Source: Bosea sp. RAC05
Lineage (GTDB): Bacteria > Pseudomonadota > Alphaproteobacteria > Rhizobiales > Beijerinckiaceae
Direction of reading: 5' to 3'
Assembly: GCF_001713455.1 (NCBI RefSeq)
Contig: NZ_CP016464.1
Coordinates: 1,053,501-1,117,500, forward strand
Length of the DNA stretch: 64,000 nt
The translations under genes were made by a program, and so were the position numbers. The notes under the pieces were generated by a model. That model ran no database searches and was not told the origin of the DNA. It saw only the letters and a program-made list of their open reading frames with translations. This document shows positions 35,650 through 43,876 of the stretch, piece after piece (the first letter of the stretch is position 1; the number at the start of each line of letters is the position of its first letter).

Positions 35650-35665
35650 AACAAGGATCGTGCCA
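35650..35665 (-). promoter_or_regulatory. Sigma-54 (RpoN) promoter of the nitrate assimilation operon
   Basis: The minus strand reads TGGCACG-N4-TTGTT, close to the -24/-12 consensus TGGCACG-N4-TTGCA. Counting from the GG at -24 places the start near 35639, just ahead of ANTAR hairpin 1. Nitrogen control through NtrC would be expected for such a promoter. I did not identify a convincing NtrC site in 35666-35801, which otherwise shows no recognisable feature. Confidence 0.75.
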
Positions 35666-35801
35666 GCCGGCGCCGGAGCCGCCGCTTTCTGGAATTACAA
35701 CAACTTGGCGGACACGCGCGGTGTTCGGCGGTCGGCCGCGTCAGCACGGATGCGATGCACAAATCGGGCACGCTTGCCCATTTGCGCGCCATCCGTGCGG
35801 A

Positions 35802-36848
35802 TCAGGCGGTCTCGCCCGGAAAAGCGGCCGGCCGAAAGACCGCCTTCGCCTGCTCCAGCATGGTGGGTGTCTGGACGATCTGTCCTGCTTTCTCCATCCC
35901 CGCCAGGATCCAGGCGGCATGCTCCGGCACGGGCCGCAAGGCGTCGCGATCGAAGCGGATGAAACGCTCGACCTGGCGCGGGGGGCGGCCCGCACCCTGC
36001 AGCAGGTTGAAGCGAAGCACCGGCTCGAGAATCTCGACCGGCAGGGCGAGCCGGTCGGGTGCCGAGAGATGCGCCGCGAAGCGCGTGACATTGGCAGGGT
36101 CGCAGGCCCAGTCGCTGGCGCGCAGGATCGCCGCGGTCAGCTTCTGGACGGCGGCGGGGCGCCGCTCCAGGTCGTCGGCCTGCCAGGCGAGGACCTTGTC
36201 GGGGCAGTCGCGCCGCAGGTCCGTGCTGGTGTGGACCATCGCGCCGACTCCGGCGGCAACCGCCGCGGCATTCCAGGGCGCTCCGGCGCAGAAGCCGTCG
36301 ACGCGGCCGCTGCGCAAGGCTTCGACCGTCTGCGGCGGCGGCACGACCTCGAAGCGGATGTCCGTGCCCAGCGAAAGCCCGGCCTTAGCCAGCCATTCGC
36401 AGAGCAGATAGGTGTGGCTGGAGAAGCCGAAGACGGCTGCCAGCGTCAGGGGCGGGAGGCCCGAGGCCTTGCGGCGCGCGACCAGCGCCGCGAGCGCGCG
36501 GGCGGAGACGGCGGTGTCGGCCATGTCGCCCTCGGCGAGGCGGGCGAGCTCGTCATAGCGGCGCAGGGTCACGGTGATCGCGGCGCCATCGAGATTGAGC
36601 GCGAGCGGCACCGCCATGGGCGCCCGGACGCCGCCGACGCCGAGCGTCGCGGCGATGGCGGCGGGGCCGAGCATATGGGCCGCGTCGAACAGGCGGATGT
36701 TCAGCTTGTCGCGCAGATTCGACCAGGACACCTCGCGCACGAGTTCGAGGTTCAGCCCCTCGGCCTCCGCGAAGCCCTCGTCCTTCGCCAGCACGACCAG
36801 CGCGCAATCGACCAGCGGCATGAAGCCGACCCGCAGATGCAGCGTCAT
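35802..36848 (-). CDS. nasS: Nitrate sensor NasS (NrtA/CmpA-like, cytoplasmic)
   Basis: This 348-residue protein is an NrtA-like periplasmic-binding fold without a signal peptide, beginning LRVGFMPLVDCALVVLAKDEGF. Further motifs are SWSNLRDKLNIRLFDAAHMLGP and GRVDGFCAGAPWNAAA. The gene follows nasT by 13 bases. In the known NasS-NasT system NasS holds NasT inactive without nitrate and frees it when nitrate or nitrite binds. The adjacent ANTAR leader and assimilation operon support the same circuit here. Confidence 0.9.
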   Translation of the reverse strand: MTLHLRVGFMPLVDCALVVLAKDEGFAEAEGLNLELVREVSWSNLRDKLNIRLFDAAHMLGPAAIAATLGVGGVRAPMAVPLALNLDGAAITVTLRRYDELARLAEGDMADTAVSARALAALVARRKASGLPPLTLAAVFGFSSHTYLLCEWLAKAGLSLGTDIRFEVVPPPQTVEALRSGRVDGFCAGAPWNAAAVAAGVGAMVHTSTDLRRDCPDKVLAWQADDLERRPAAVQKLTAAILRASDWACDPANVTRFAAHLSAPDRLALPVEILEPVLRFNLLQGAGRPPRQVERFIRFDRDALRPVPEHAAWILAGMEKAGQIVQTPTMLEQAKAVFRPAAFPGETA

Positions 36849-36861
36849 GTCAGCACCTTGG

Positions 36862-37446
36862 TCATTTGAACACCTCGGCGGCCGTGATGATCGAGCGCGC
36901 GATGTCGACGAGCTTGCGCTTGTCGTTCATGGCGGTGCGCCGGAGCAGGGCATAGGCCTCCTCCTCCGGCAGGTTCTTCATGCGCATGACGATGCCCTTG
37001 GCCTTGTCGACCAGCTTGCGCTCCTCGAGCTGGGAGCGGGCCTCGTCGAGCTCCTCGCGCAGCTTGCGGAAGGCGTTGAAGCGGCTGATGCAGGTCTGCA
37101 GGATCGGCTGCATGCGCTCTTTCTTCAGCCCGTCGACGATGTAGGCGGAGACGCCGGCCTCGACCGCGGCCTCGATCGAGGCGGAATCCGACTGGTCGAC
37201 GAACATGGTGATCGGCCGCCGGATATGGCGGCTGACCAGGAACATGTCGGCGAGGGCGTCGCGGCTGGGATCCTCGAGATCGATGACGACGACGTCGGGG
37301 TCGTGTTGCTCGATGGCGGCGACGAGCCCGGTCGTCGCGGAGACGCGAACGAGCTCGCGATAGCCAGCCTCGCGGAGCCCTTCCTCGATGATCGTGGCGC
37401 GCAGATTGTTGGCGTCGACGATCAGGATCCGTAGATTGGGCACCAT
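36862..37446 (-). CDS. nasT: ANTAR-domain response regulator NasT (antiterminator)
   Basis: This protein is about 194 residues. It has an N-terminal receiver-like domain (LRILIVDANNLRATIIEEGL, with VVVIDLEDPS holding the phosphoacceptor-position Asp) and a C-terminal ANTAR RNA-binding domain (about residues 130-190, LVDKAKGIVMRMKNLPEEEA). The start is taken as ATG 37446; a GTG at 37458 is the alternative. It should bind the paired hexaloop hairpins in the nrtA leader and suppress the terminator when released by NasS. It lacks a kinase partner in the same operon, as is usual for NasT. Confidence 0.93.
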   Translation of the reverse strand: MVPNLRILIVDANNLRATIIEEGLREAGYRELVRVSATTGLVAAIEQHDPDVVVIDLEDPSRDALADMFLVSRHIRRPITMFVDQSDSASIEAAVEAGVSAYIVDGLKKERMQPILQTCISRFNAFRKLREELDEARSQLEERKLVDKAKGIVMRMKNLPEEEAYALLRRTAMNDKRKLVDIARSIITAAEVFK

Positions 37447-37769
37447 GCCGCTGCGCACTGGGTTGGGCTTCGGTACGTGCCATTCAGGAAATGTGCCAAG
37501 CGGCGGCGCCTACGCCGGGATGGGGGAGGGGCGCCGCTCCACCACGTCTCAATCGCCGTCCGTGCCGGCGGACATTCCGTCGGCACGAGGTCAGCCCGGG
37601 GTCGATGACCTGCCGATCGTCATGTAGAAGCGCGCGGTGAAGTCGAGCCATCGGCCCCGGACGCGTCGCCGCGATCGAACACGGTGCCTCCGGTGCGCCC
37701 GGTTTCAGCGAGAGGAGGAGGCGTTCCAAGGCCTTCTCGACAGGGACATTCCGGCGAGAGGCCTCGAGC
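37447..37769. other. Intergenic region between divergent nasT and histidine kinase genes
   Basis: This 323-base gap must contain the promoters for nasTS (leftward) and for the kinase gene (rightward). I see no convincing promoter box, strong dyad or small gene in it. Confidence 0.6.
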
Positions 37770-39395
37770 ATGCCGTTCAGAGCACGACTACTCGCTGCCT
37801 TCGCCGCGATGGCCCTTCTCGCTCTGGCCCAGGGCGGCCTCAATGCCTGGATCGCCAGCACAGCGGAGCTGCAGGTGCTTCGCGGGCGGATTGCGGGCGA
37901 CCTTCAGTCGGGGTTCCTCGACCTTTCGGCCACGAAGCAGCGGCTGCGGGCCTGGTCGTTGCGGGTGCTGATCGGCGCGGAATACGAAGCCGGCGATGGC
38001 GAGATCCTGCGGATGCGGATGGCCGAGACCATCGTCCGGCTCCAGCAGCTGAGCCGCGAGGCGGAGCGTCTGGACGGCTCGGCCGCCCGCTCGTCGCAGG
38101 ACGACAAGCACCGCGACGAGGCGCTCAAGCTCCTGGCCGCCAGCGTCGTCGCGCTCCAGCCCGCCATCGCCACGATCAGCGCCCAGGGCAGCTCGGGCAA
38201 CATCCTCGCCGCCTGGGCCGCCATCGAGGCGGTCTTCGACGAGGGGGCCGGTCGCGACCTGCGCCAGGTGCTCAACGAGAGCATCCGCACCGAGACAGAC
38301 CTGCTCGCCAGCCGGCGGGCGGATGCGGACAGGGCGCTGGTCAGGCTCAATCTACTGTCGCTGGCGACGACGGTGCTTCTCGGCCTTGCGGCGCTCGGAC
38401 TCGCCGTCTATTTCGCCCGCGCCCTGCGCAGGCCCCTGCATGACCTCGTGCGCGGGGCCGAGGCCTTCGCGAGGGCCGAACTCGGCCACCGCATCCCCGT
38501 GCGCGGCCGCGATGAATTCGCCGGAGCGGCCACCAGCATCAACCGGATGGCGCAGGAGCTGAGCCTGCGCCGCGACCAAGAGGCCCGGATCCGCGGCGAG
38601 CTGGAAGGGCTCGTGGCCGAGCGCACGGCGGCGCTCGAGGAGGCCCTCGACGGGCTGCGCCAGTCCGAGCGCCGGCGCCGGCAGCTGCTCGGCGAGATCA
38701 GCCACGAGCTGCGCACGCCCATGGCCGCAATCCGCGGGGAAGCGGAGGTGACGCTGCGCGGCGCACGCAGCGAGGCGGAGTATCGCGCCGCCCTGACACG
38801 CGTCGGGCAGGCATCGCAGCAACTCGCGGCGCTGATCGACGACCTGATCATGATGGCCCGCAGCGACGGCGAGACGCTTCCGCTCGACCGGCAGCCCGTC
38901 GATGCGCGGCTGCCGCTGGAGGAGGCGCTCGTGACGCTGACCTCGGCGGCGCAGCAGCGGCAGATCCGGCTCGAGACCGACGTCGACGCGCCGGCCACCC
39001 TGTTCTGCGATCCCGTCCGGCTGCAGCAGATCATCACGCTGCTTCTCGACAACGCGGTCCGCTACTCGCATCCGGGAGGCACCGTGCGGGTCAAGGCCCA
39101 GGCAGACGACAGTGGCGCCGGGGCGGGGCACTGGCGCCTCGACATCGTCGATCAAGGCATCGGGATTGCGCCCGACGAACTCGACAGGGTTTTCGAGCGA
39201 ACCTACCGTGCCGGCAATGCACGCGGCCATCGGCCCAACGGCATGGGCCTCGGGCTCGCCATCGCGCGGCATCTCGCCGAACGCCAGGAGGGCACGATCG
39301 TTCTGGACAGCCGCCTCGGCGAAGGGACCATGGTCACGCTCCGGTTCCCGCTGGTCGGCGAGGGGCAGGCTTTTCCCGTGGAGCAACCGGCGTGA
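37770..39395 (+). CDS. Membrane sensor histidine kinase
   Basis: This 541-residue protein has a membrane segment at about residues 5-25, a roughly 165-residue extracytoplasmic helical sensing region and a second membrane segment at about 194-215. A HAMP domain (216-270) and coiled coil follow, then HisKA with H312 in SHELRTPMAAI. The ATPase domain has the N-box LLLDNAVRYSHPGG, DQGIGIAPDEL and NGMGLGLAIARHLAE. The next gene overlaps by 4 bases and encodes its response regulator. The TorS/NarX-like sensing region is helical but unassigned, and the signal is unknown. A link to the nearby nitrate genes is possible but not shown. Confidence 0.93.
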   Translation: MPFRARLLAAFAAMALLALAQGGLNAWIASTAELQVLRGRIAGDLQSGFLDLSATKQRLRAWSLRVLIGAEYEAGDGEILRMRMAETIVRLQQLSREAERLDGSAARSSQDDKHRDEALKLLAASVVALQPAIATISAQGSSGNILAAWAAIEAVFDEGAGRDLRQVLNESIRTETDLLASRRADADRALVRLNLLSLATTVLLGLAALGLAVYFARALRRPLHDLVRGAEAFARAELGHRIPVRGRDEFAGAATSINRMAQELSLRRDQEARIRGELEGLVAERTAALEEALDGLRQSERRRRQLLGEISHELRTPMAAIRGEAEVTLRGARSEAEYRAALTRVGQASQQLAALIDDLIMMARSDGETLPLDRQPVDARLPLEEALVTLTSAAQQRQIRLETDVDAPATLFCDPVRLQQIITLLLDNAVRYSHPGGTVRVKAQADDSGAGAGHWRLDIVDQGIGIAPDELDRVFERTYRAGNARGHRPNGMGLGLAIARHLAERQEGTIVLDSRLGEGTMVTLRFPLVGEGQAFPVEQPA

Positions 39396-40093
39396 ACATC
39401 CTGATCGTCGAAGACGACCCGCGCGTGTCGGATTTCCTGGAGCGGGGGCTGCGGGGCGAAGGCTATCGCGTCCATGTCGCCCGCGACGGCCCCTCGGGGA
39501 TCGAGCAGGCGCGCGAACTCGCGGCGAGCTGGCGCCAGCTCGAGCAGAGCGGCGTGATCCTGCTCGATCTGATGCTGCCCTTCATCAACGGCATCGAGGT
39601 CTGCCAGACCTTGCGGGCCGGGGGCATCGCGACACCGATCCTGATGCTGACCGCGCTCGGCGCCGTCAGCGACAGGATTTCCGGCCTGCGCATGGGCGCC
39701 GACGACTACATGGTCAAGCCGTTCGCCTTCGACGAACTGCTGGCCCGGATCGAGGCGCTGATGCGCCGTTCGCGCGACATCAGGCCCGTGGCCGACCGCA
39801 ACCTCGTGGTTGGATGTCTTGAACTCGACCGGGCGACGATGCGGGTGTTCCGCGACGGCGAGGAGATATCGCTCACGGCGCGGGAACTGGCCCTGCTGGA
39901 GCTGTTCATGTCGGCGCCCGGCCGCGTGCTCAGCCGCGAACGGATCCTCGCCAATGTCTGGGGGGTCGACGAGGACCCCCTGACCAATGTCGTCGACGTC
40001 TATGTCCGCCGGCTCCGCAGCAAGCTCGATCGCGCCGCGGAGACCTCGCTGATCAGCACGCTCCGGGGGCTGGGCTATCGGCTCGAGAGCTGA
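39392..40093 (+). CDS. OmpR/PhoB-family response regulator
   Basis: This 233-residue protein starts at a GTG overlapping the kinase stop. It has a receiver domain (acidic ED pair at residues 7-9, phosphoacceptor D59 in VILLDLMLPF, signalling Lys in YMVKPFAFDELLARI). A winged-helix DNA-binding domain follows (LTARELALLELFMSAPGRVLSR, then VDVYVRRLRSKLD). It forms a cognate pair with the preceding kinase. Its gene is convergent with the NTF2-like secreted protein gene. Confidence 0.95.
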   Translation: MNILIVEDDPRVSDFLERGLRGEGYRVHVARDGPSGIEQARELAASWRQLEQSGVILLDLMLPFINGIEVCQTLRAGGIATPILMLTALGAVSDRISGLRMGADDYMVKPFAFDELLARIEALMRRSRDIRPVADRNLVVGCLELDRATMRVFRDGEEISLTARELALLELFMSAPGRVLSRERILANVWGVDEDPLTNVVDVYVRRLRSKLDRAAETSLISTLRGLGYRLES

Positions 40094-40119
40094 CAGCCCG
40101 CCCCCTTGGCGGCGCTGGC

Positions 40120-40689
40120 TCAGTTGCCGGTAAAGGGCAGCGAGGAATGGTGCTGGACGATCCGCACCACGCCCCGGTCGTCCTTGCGGAAGGTCCAGGA
40201 CTTGTCGACCGTCGTCACCTTGCCGTCCTTGTCGGTGAACATCACGTTGCCGAGCGTGGTCGCCGTCTGGCCGTGAAGCTGGATCGCGACGTTGCGGATC
40301 TCGACCTTGCGCCAGCCCTTCAGGGCGAAGCCGGTGTCTTCCGGGAACTTGGGATTGCCGCCGACGAAATAGGACAGCGCGCCCTCGCGCGTCGTGCGGA
40401 AGGTGTGGGGCTGCTTGGTCAGGGTCGGCTTGAACAGCACCGGGCCGAACTGGTAGCCATAGGCGCCGTCGAGCGCCGCCTCGGCCTTGGCCTTCGCGGC
40501 CGCGACGCCGCCCGTCTCGTGGTCACGGCTGATCGCGACGACCGCATCGCCCCAGGCCTTCTGAGCTCCCAGCACCTCCTGCTCGCTGATCACGCCGTTC
40601 TGCAGATCGAAGGCGCCGGCGTGGCCGGACAGCAGGGACAGGGCAAGCGCGCCAAAAAGGATCGAACGCTTCGTCGAATGCAAGGACAT
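40120..40689 (-). CDS. Secreted NTF2/SnoaL-like protein of unknown function
   Basis: The predicted protein is 189 residues with a signal peptide (KRSILFGALALSLLSGHAGA, cleavage near residue 25). It also has the compact pattern of a cone-fold NTF2-like domain (WGDAVVAISRDHE, GYQFGPVLFKPT, SWTFRKDDRGVVRIVQHHSS). Three consecutive ATG codons occur; a GGGAG precedes them and gives normal spacing to the third, at 40689. Related proteins are sometimes labelled phosphoribosyl-AMP cyclohydrolase, which the sequence does not support. Its role may lie in envelope or small-molecule binding under the adjacent two-component system. Confidence 0.8.
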   Translation of the reverse strand: MSLHSTKRSILFGALALSLLSGHAGAFDLQNGVISEQEVLGAQKAWGDAVVAISRDHETGGVAAAKAKAEAALDGAYGYQFGPVLFKPTLTKQPHTFRTTREGALSYFVGGNPKFPEDTGFALKGWRKVEIRNVAIQLHGQTATTLGNVMFTDKDGKVTTVDKSWTFRKDDRGVVRIVQHHSSLPFTGN

Positions 40690-40925
40690 CATCATCTCCC
40701 AGGGGCCGGATTGGCCGCTGAGACAGAGATGGCACCCCAATCTGAGCGTCGCCTGTTGGCCGCATGAACGCGAGATGACAGCCGCATGAATGGCGGTGGT
40801 GGCGCGGAGGTGTCGTCCCACCGCACCGGCAAGGGAGAGGCGGACACCGGGCGGGACATCGCCGATTGGAGCGTCACCGTCGCGGATTGTCGAAGGCGCC
40901 GACGGTTGGGCCGAGCGCCTTCGCT

Positions 40926-41594
40926 TCAGCGAGCCACCTCGGTCGAGCGATAGCGCGCGAAGAACATGGCGATCGCCTCCTCGATGACATGATTGACGTC
41001 CGCTTCGGAGAGGGGCGGCGCGGGCAGGACGCCGCCGAACTCGAAATCGCCGCAGACGAGGTTGAGGAACTGCCGTGCGGCGAGGTTCGGATCAGGTATG
41101 GTCAGACCCTGCGCGGCGCCATGCTCCGCCAGATGCTGCGCCAGCGTGATGATGGTCTCGCCCGGCCCGGCGCGGAAGATCACCGCGGCCAGCTCGGGAA
41201 AATGCGCGATCGCGCCGATGGCGGCCCGCTTGAGCTTGACCATCCGCTCGCTGACGAAGAAGGCCGCGAGGTGATGGGCGATCGCGCGCAGCGCCGAGGC
41301 GATGTCGGTGGCATCAGTCAGCCGGATCGTGGTCAGCCGCCGCACCGCCTCGACCTCGCGCAGGATCACGCCGGTGAAGAGCTCCTGCTTGGTCCGGAAA
41401 TGGACGTAGAGCGTCGCCTTCGAGACGCCGGCCGCCTGCGTCACCCGATCCATCGACACGCCGTCGAAGCCCTCGCCGAGGAACAGCTCGGTCGCGGCGT
41501 CGAGAATCTGCAGCGCCTTGCGGCTCGGCGGTGGCGGCGGTGCCGCGCTGGTCGGGGTGTGGTGAAGCGCGAGGGCAGGGTTGGGCAACGGCAT
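40926..41594 (-). CDS. TetR-family repressor of the RND efflux operon
   Basis: This 222-residue protein has a TetR helix-turn-helix (ILDAATELFLGEGFDGVSMD through VSKATLYVHFRTKQELF, about residues 27-70) and a C-terminal ligand domain of AcrR/AefR type ending at RYRSTEVAR. The ATG at 41594 is the most sensible start. A longer frame to 42017 runs through the divergent promoter and is not expected to be translated. It is divergent from two adaptor genes and an RND pump gene, with two palindromes in between, so it is presumably their repressor and its own. Confidence 0.93.
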   Translation of the reverse strand: MPLPNPALALHHTPTSAAPPPPPSRKALQILDAATELFLGEGFDGVSMDRVTQAAGVSKATLYVHFRTKQELFTGVILREVEAVRRLTTIRLTDATDIASALRAIAHHLAAFFVSERMVKLKRAAIGAIAHFPELAAVIFRAGPGETIITLAQHLAEHGAAQGLTIPDPNLAARQFLNLVCGDFEFGGVLPAPPLSEADVNHVIEEAIAMFFARYRSTEVAR

Positions 41595-41619
41595 GCAACG
41601 CCTTGGATCGATGATTTGA

Positions 41620-41634
41620 ACTGAACAGTACAGT
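41620..41634. promoter_or_regulatory. TetR operator 1
   Basis: ACTGAAC-A-GTACAGT is a near-perfect dyad sharing the pattern ACTGnAC-n-GTnCAGT with the second site. It lies 26 bases upstream of the tetR-type start codon, in position to block that gene's promoter. Confidence 0.6.
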
Positions 41635-41670
41635 TTGATCTTGACAGCCAGCGGCGACTGCGTCAACTGA

Positions 41671-41685
41671 ACTGAACGGTTCAGT
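41671..41685. promoter_or_regulatory. TetR operator 2
   Basis: ACTGAAC-G-GTTCAGT is a perfect 15-bp palindrome located 15 bases before the first adaptor gene, overlapping where its promoter or leader must be. An additional ACTGA direct copy sits at 41666. A TTGACA hexamer at 41641-41646 lies between the two operators. Confidence 0.65.
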
Positions 41686-41699
41686 CGGAAATCTCCCCC

Positions 41700-42806
41700 A
41701 TGGTCATCAACGGTGTCCCCCCCGCCGCGAGACTGCTCTCGGCCCTCGCATTTGCCCTCACGGCGGCTGCGCCGCTCGCCGCCCAGGAGGGCGGCCTGGG
41801 ACCGCGCGCGGTTGAAATCGTCGAGGCTGCGCGCAGCTCGCAGGCGCCGGTCGTCGCCCTGACCGGCGAACTCGCGGCCCGGGTCCAGAGCGATCTCGGC
41901 TTCCGCATCCAGGGGCGCGTCGCCGAGCGCAGCGTCGAGGTCGGCGACCGTGTCGCGGCGGGGCAGATTCTGGCCCGGCAGGAGAACGCGCAGCAGCTTG
42001 CCGAGGTCGCCTCGCAACAGGCGGGGGTGGCGGCCGCGGAGGCGACTCTGAAGAACGCCACGGCGACCTTCGACCGCCAGAAGTCACTGCTGGCGCAGGG
42101 CTTCACCACGCAGAGCAGCTTCGACAGCTCCAGGCAGGCTTATGAGAGCGCGCGCTCTGCCCTGTCGGGTGCCAGGGCGGCGCTGCAGACGGCCGAGGAT
42201 GCGCTCTCCTTCACCGATCTCAAGGCCGACGCCGACGGCATCGTCACCGCCCGGGGCGCCGAGGTCGGGCAAGTGGTCGCGGTCGCGCAATCGGTCTTCA
42301 CCGTGGCACAGGACGGTCCGCGCGACGCCATCTTCGATGTGCCCGAGAGTGTGATTGCTCAGTCGCCGCAGGGCGCGGCGCCCGGCGAGATCGAGATCGT
42401 GCTGGTGTCTGACCGCAGCGTCACGGCCCAGGGTCGCGTTCGCGAGATCTCGCCCGCGATCGATCTCGCGAGGGGCACGGTCAGGGTCAAGGTCGCGCTC
42501 GACGAAACGCCGCCCGCGATGCGGCTCGGCGCGCCGGTGATCGGCCGGGCCCGGCTGACGCCCAGACCGGTCGTCGTCCTGCCCTGGCAGGCCTTCTTCT
42601 CCAGCGGAACGAAGCCCGCGGTCTGGATCGTCGACCGCGCCACCCGCGCCGTCTCGCTGCGGCCGATCGAGGTCGACAGCTACCGCACCGGCGAGATCGT
42701 CGTCGGAGGTGGCATCGAGCCTGGCGAGCTCGTGGTCTCCGCGGGCGTCCAGTTTCTCAGGCAGGGCGAGGTCGTCGCGCCCGTGGCGGGGAGGGCTTCC
42801 CGATGA
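41700..42806 (+). CDS. RND efflux periplasmic adaptor subunit (first of two)
   Basis: This 368-residue membrane-fusion protein has a signal peptide (cleavage after PLAAQ at about residue 29), a barrel-sandwich domain starting LGFRIQGRVAERSVEVGDRVAAGQ, and an alpha-hairpin (about residues 85-155, SQQAGVAAAEATLKNATATF). The beta-barrel and membrane-proximal domains include RARLTPRPVVVLPWQAFF. Its stop overlaps the next adaptor start (ATGA). It bridges the RND pump to an outer-membrane channel that is not encoded here. Confidence 0.93.
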   Translation: MVINGVPPAARLLSALAFALTAAAPLAAQEGGLGPRAVEIVEAARSSQAPVVALTGELAARVQSDLGFRIQGRVAERSVEVGDRVAAGQILARQENAQQLAEVASQQAGVAAAEATLKNATATFDRQKSLLAQGFTTQSSFDSSRQAYESARSALSGARAALQTAEDALSFTDLKADADGIVTARGAEVGQVVAVAQSVFTVAQDGPRDAIFDVPESVIAQSPQGAAPGEIEIVLVSDRSVTAQGRVREISPAIDLARGTVRVKVALDETPPAMRLGAPVIGRARLTPRPVVVLPWQAFFSSGTKPAVWIVDRATRAVSLRPIEVDSYRTGEIVVGGGIEPGELVVSAGVQFLRQGEVVAPVAGRASR

Positions 42807-43876
42807 ATCGCCGCATGATGGCCGGGCTGGCCGCGCTCGGGCTGGCGCTCACCGCCTGCAAGGAAGCGGCCGAGGCGCCCAAGCCGCCGCGCCCGGTCGA
42901 AACGGTCCTGGCCCGCCGGATGGTGCAGGCCGACAACGACTTCGCCGGGGTGATCGCGGCGCGCTATACGGTCGACCGCGCCTTCCTGGTGCTCGGCCGC
43001 ATCATCACGCGCGACGTCAATGTCGGCGACGTCGTCCGCGCCGGGCAGCGCCTGGCGCAGAGCGACCCGACCGCGCTGGCGCTGGCCGTGGTCTCGGCTG
43101 AAGCCACCCTGGCCTCGGCGCAGGCGCAGCAGGAGCGTGCCGTCGCCGCGCGCGGCCGCATCGAGACCCTCTTCGCCAACAAGATCTCGTCGCAATCCGA
43201 GCTCGACCAGGCGGAACAAAGCCAGAAGGCGGCGGTCGCCTCCGTGGAGCAGGCGCAGGCGGGCCTCGCCAAGGCCCGTGACCAGCTGAGCTATGCGACG
43301 TTGCGCGCCGATGCCGACGGCGTCGTCACGGCCGTCAGTGCCGAGGTCGGCCAGATGACGGTGCCGGGGAACACGGTGGTGACATTGGCGCGCACCGACA
43401 TCCGCGAGGCGGTCATCGACCTGCCCGATCCGGTGGTGGCGCTGATCACGGTCGGCGTGCGTTTCCGCGTGCAGCTCCAGGCCGATCCGCGCGTCACGGC
43501 CGATGGCACGGTGCGCGAGATCGCCCCCGCGGCGGACGCCGTCACCCGGCTGCGCCGCGTCAAGGTCGCGCTCGAGTCGCCGCCGGAGGCGATGCGTCTG
43601 GGCTCGACCATCCGGGCCCGGCCGGTGGAGGCGCGCAGCGCCGGCCTGATCGAGCTGCCGGCCGCCGCGGTGTTCCGCCGTGGCGAAGAGGAGCGCGTCT
43701 GGATCGTCGGCGGGCAGGGCCCCGCGGTCCGGTCGGTTCCGGTCAGGGTCGCCGAGCGCGACGAGAAGACGGTGCGTGTCGCAGAGGGCGTGGCGGAGGG
43801 CGACAGGGTCGTCGTCGCCGGCGCCAACCGGCTCGCTGAAGGACAAATTGTAAAGGGCGGGGAGACCAGCCGATGA
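42803..43876 (+). CDS. RND efflux periplasmic adaptor subunit, lipoprotein (second of two)
   Basis: This 357-residue adaptor is a lipoprotein: the lipobox LTAC places the acylated Cys at residue 19. Lipoyl-like segments follow (DRAFLVLGRIITRDVNVGDV), then a hairpin with heptad repeats (VVSAEATLASAQAQQERAVA), then the beta-barrel and C-terminal domains. Its sequence is clearly different from the first adaptor. Pumps with two adaptors, such as TriABC, need both for assembly. It overlaps the pump gene start by 4 bases. Confidence 0.93.
   Translation: MNRRMMAGLAALGLALTACKEAAEAPKPPRPVETVLARRMVQADNDFAGVIAARYTVDRAFLVLGRIITRDVNVGDVVRAGQRLAQSDPTALALAVVSAEATLASAQAQQERAVAARGRIETLFANKISSQSELDQAEQSQKAAVASVEQAQAGLAKARDQLSYATLRADADGVVTAVSAEVGQMTVPGNTVVTLARTDIREAVIDLPDPVVALITVGVRFRVQLQADPRVTADGTVREIAPAADAVTRLRRVKVALESPPEAMRLGSTIRARPVEARSAGLIELPAAAVFRRGEEERVWIVGGQGPAVRSVPVRVAERDEKTVRVAEGVAEGDRVVVAGANRLAEGQIVKGGETSR

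Noticed and set aside
40926..42017. 363-residue TetR form starting at 42017
   Set aside because: The extra N-terminal part is antisense to the adaptor gene and crosses the operator region; the normal TetR N-terminus begins at 41594.
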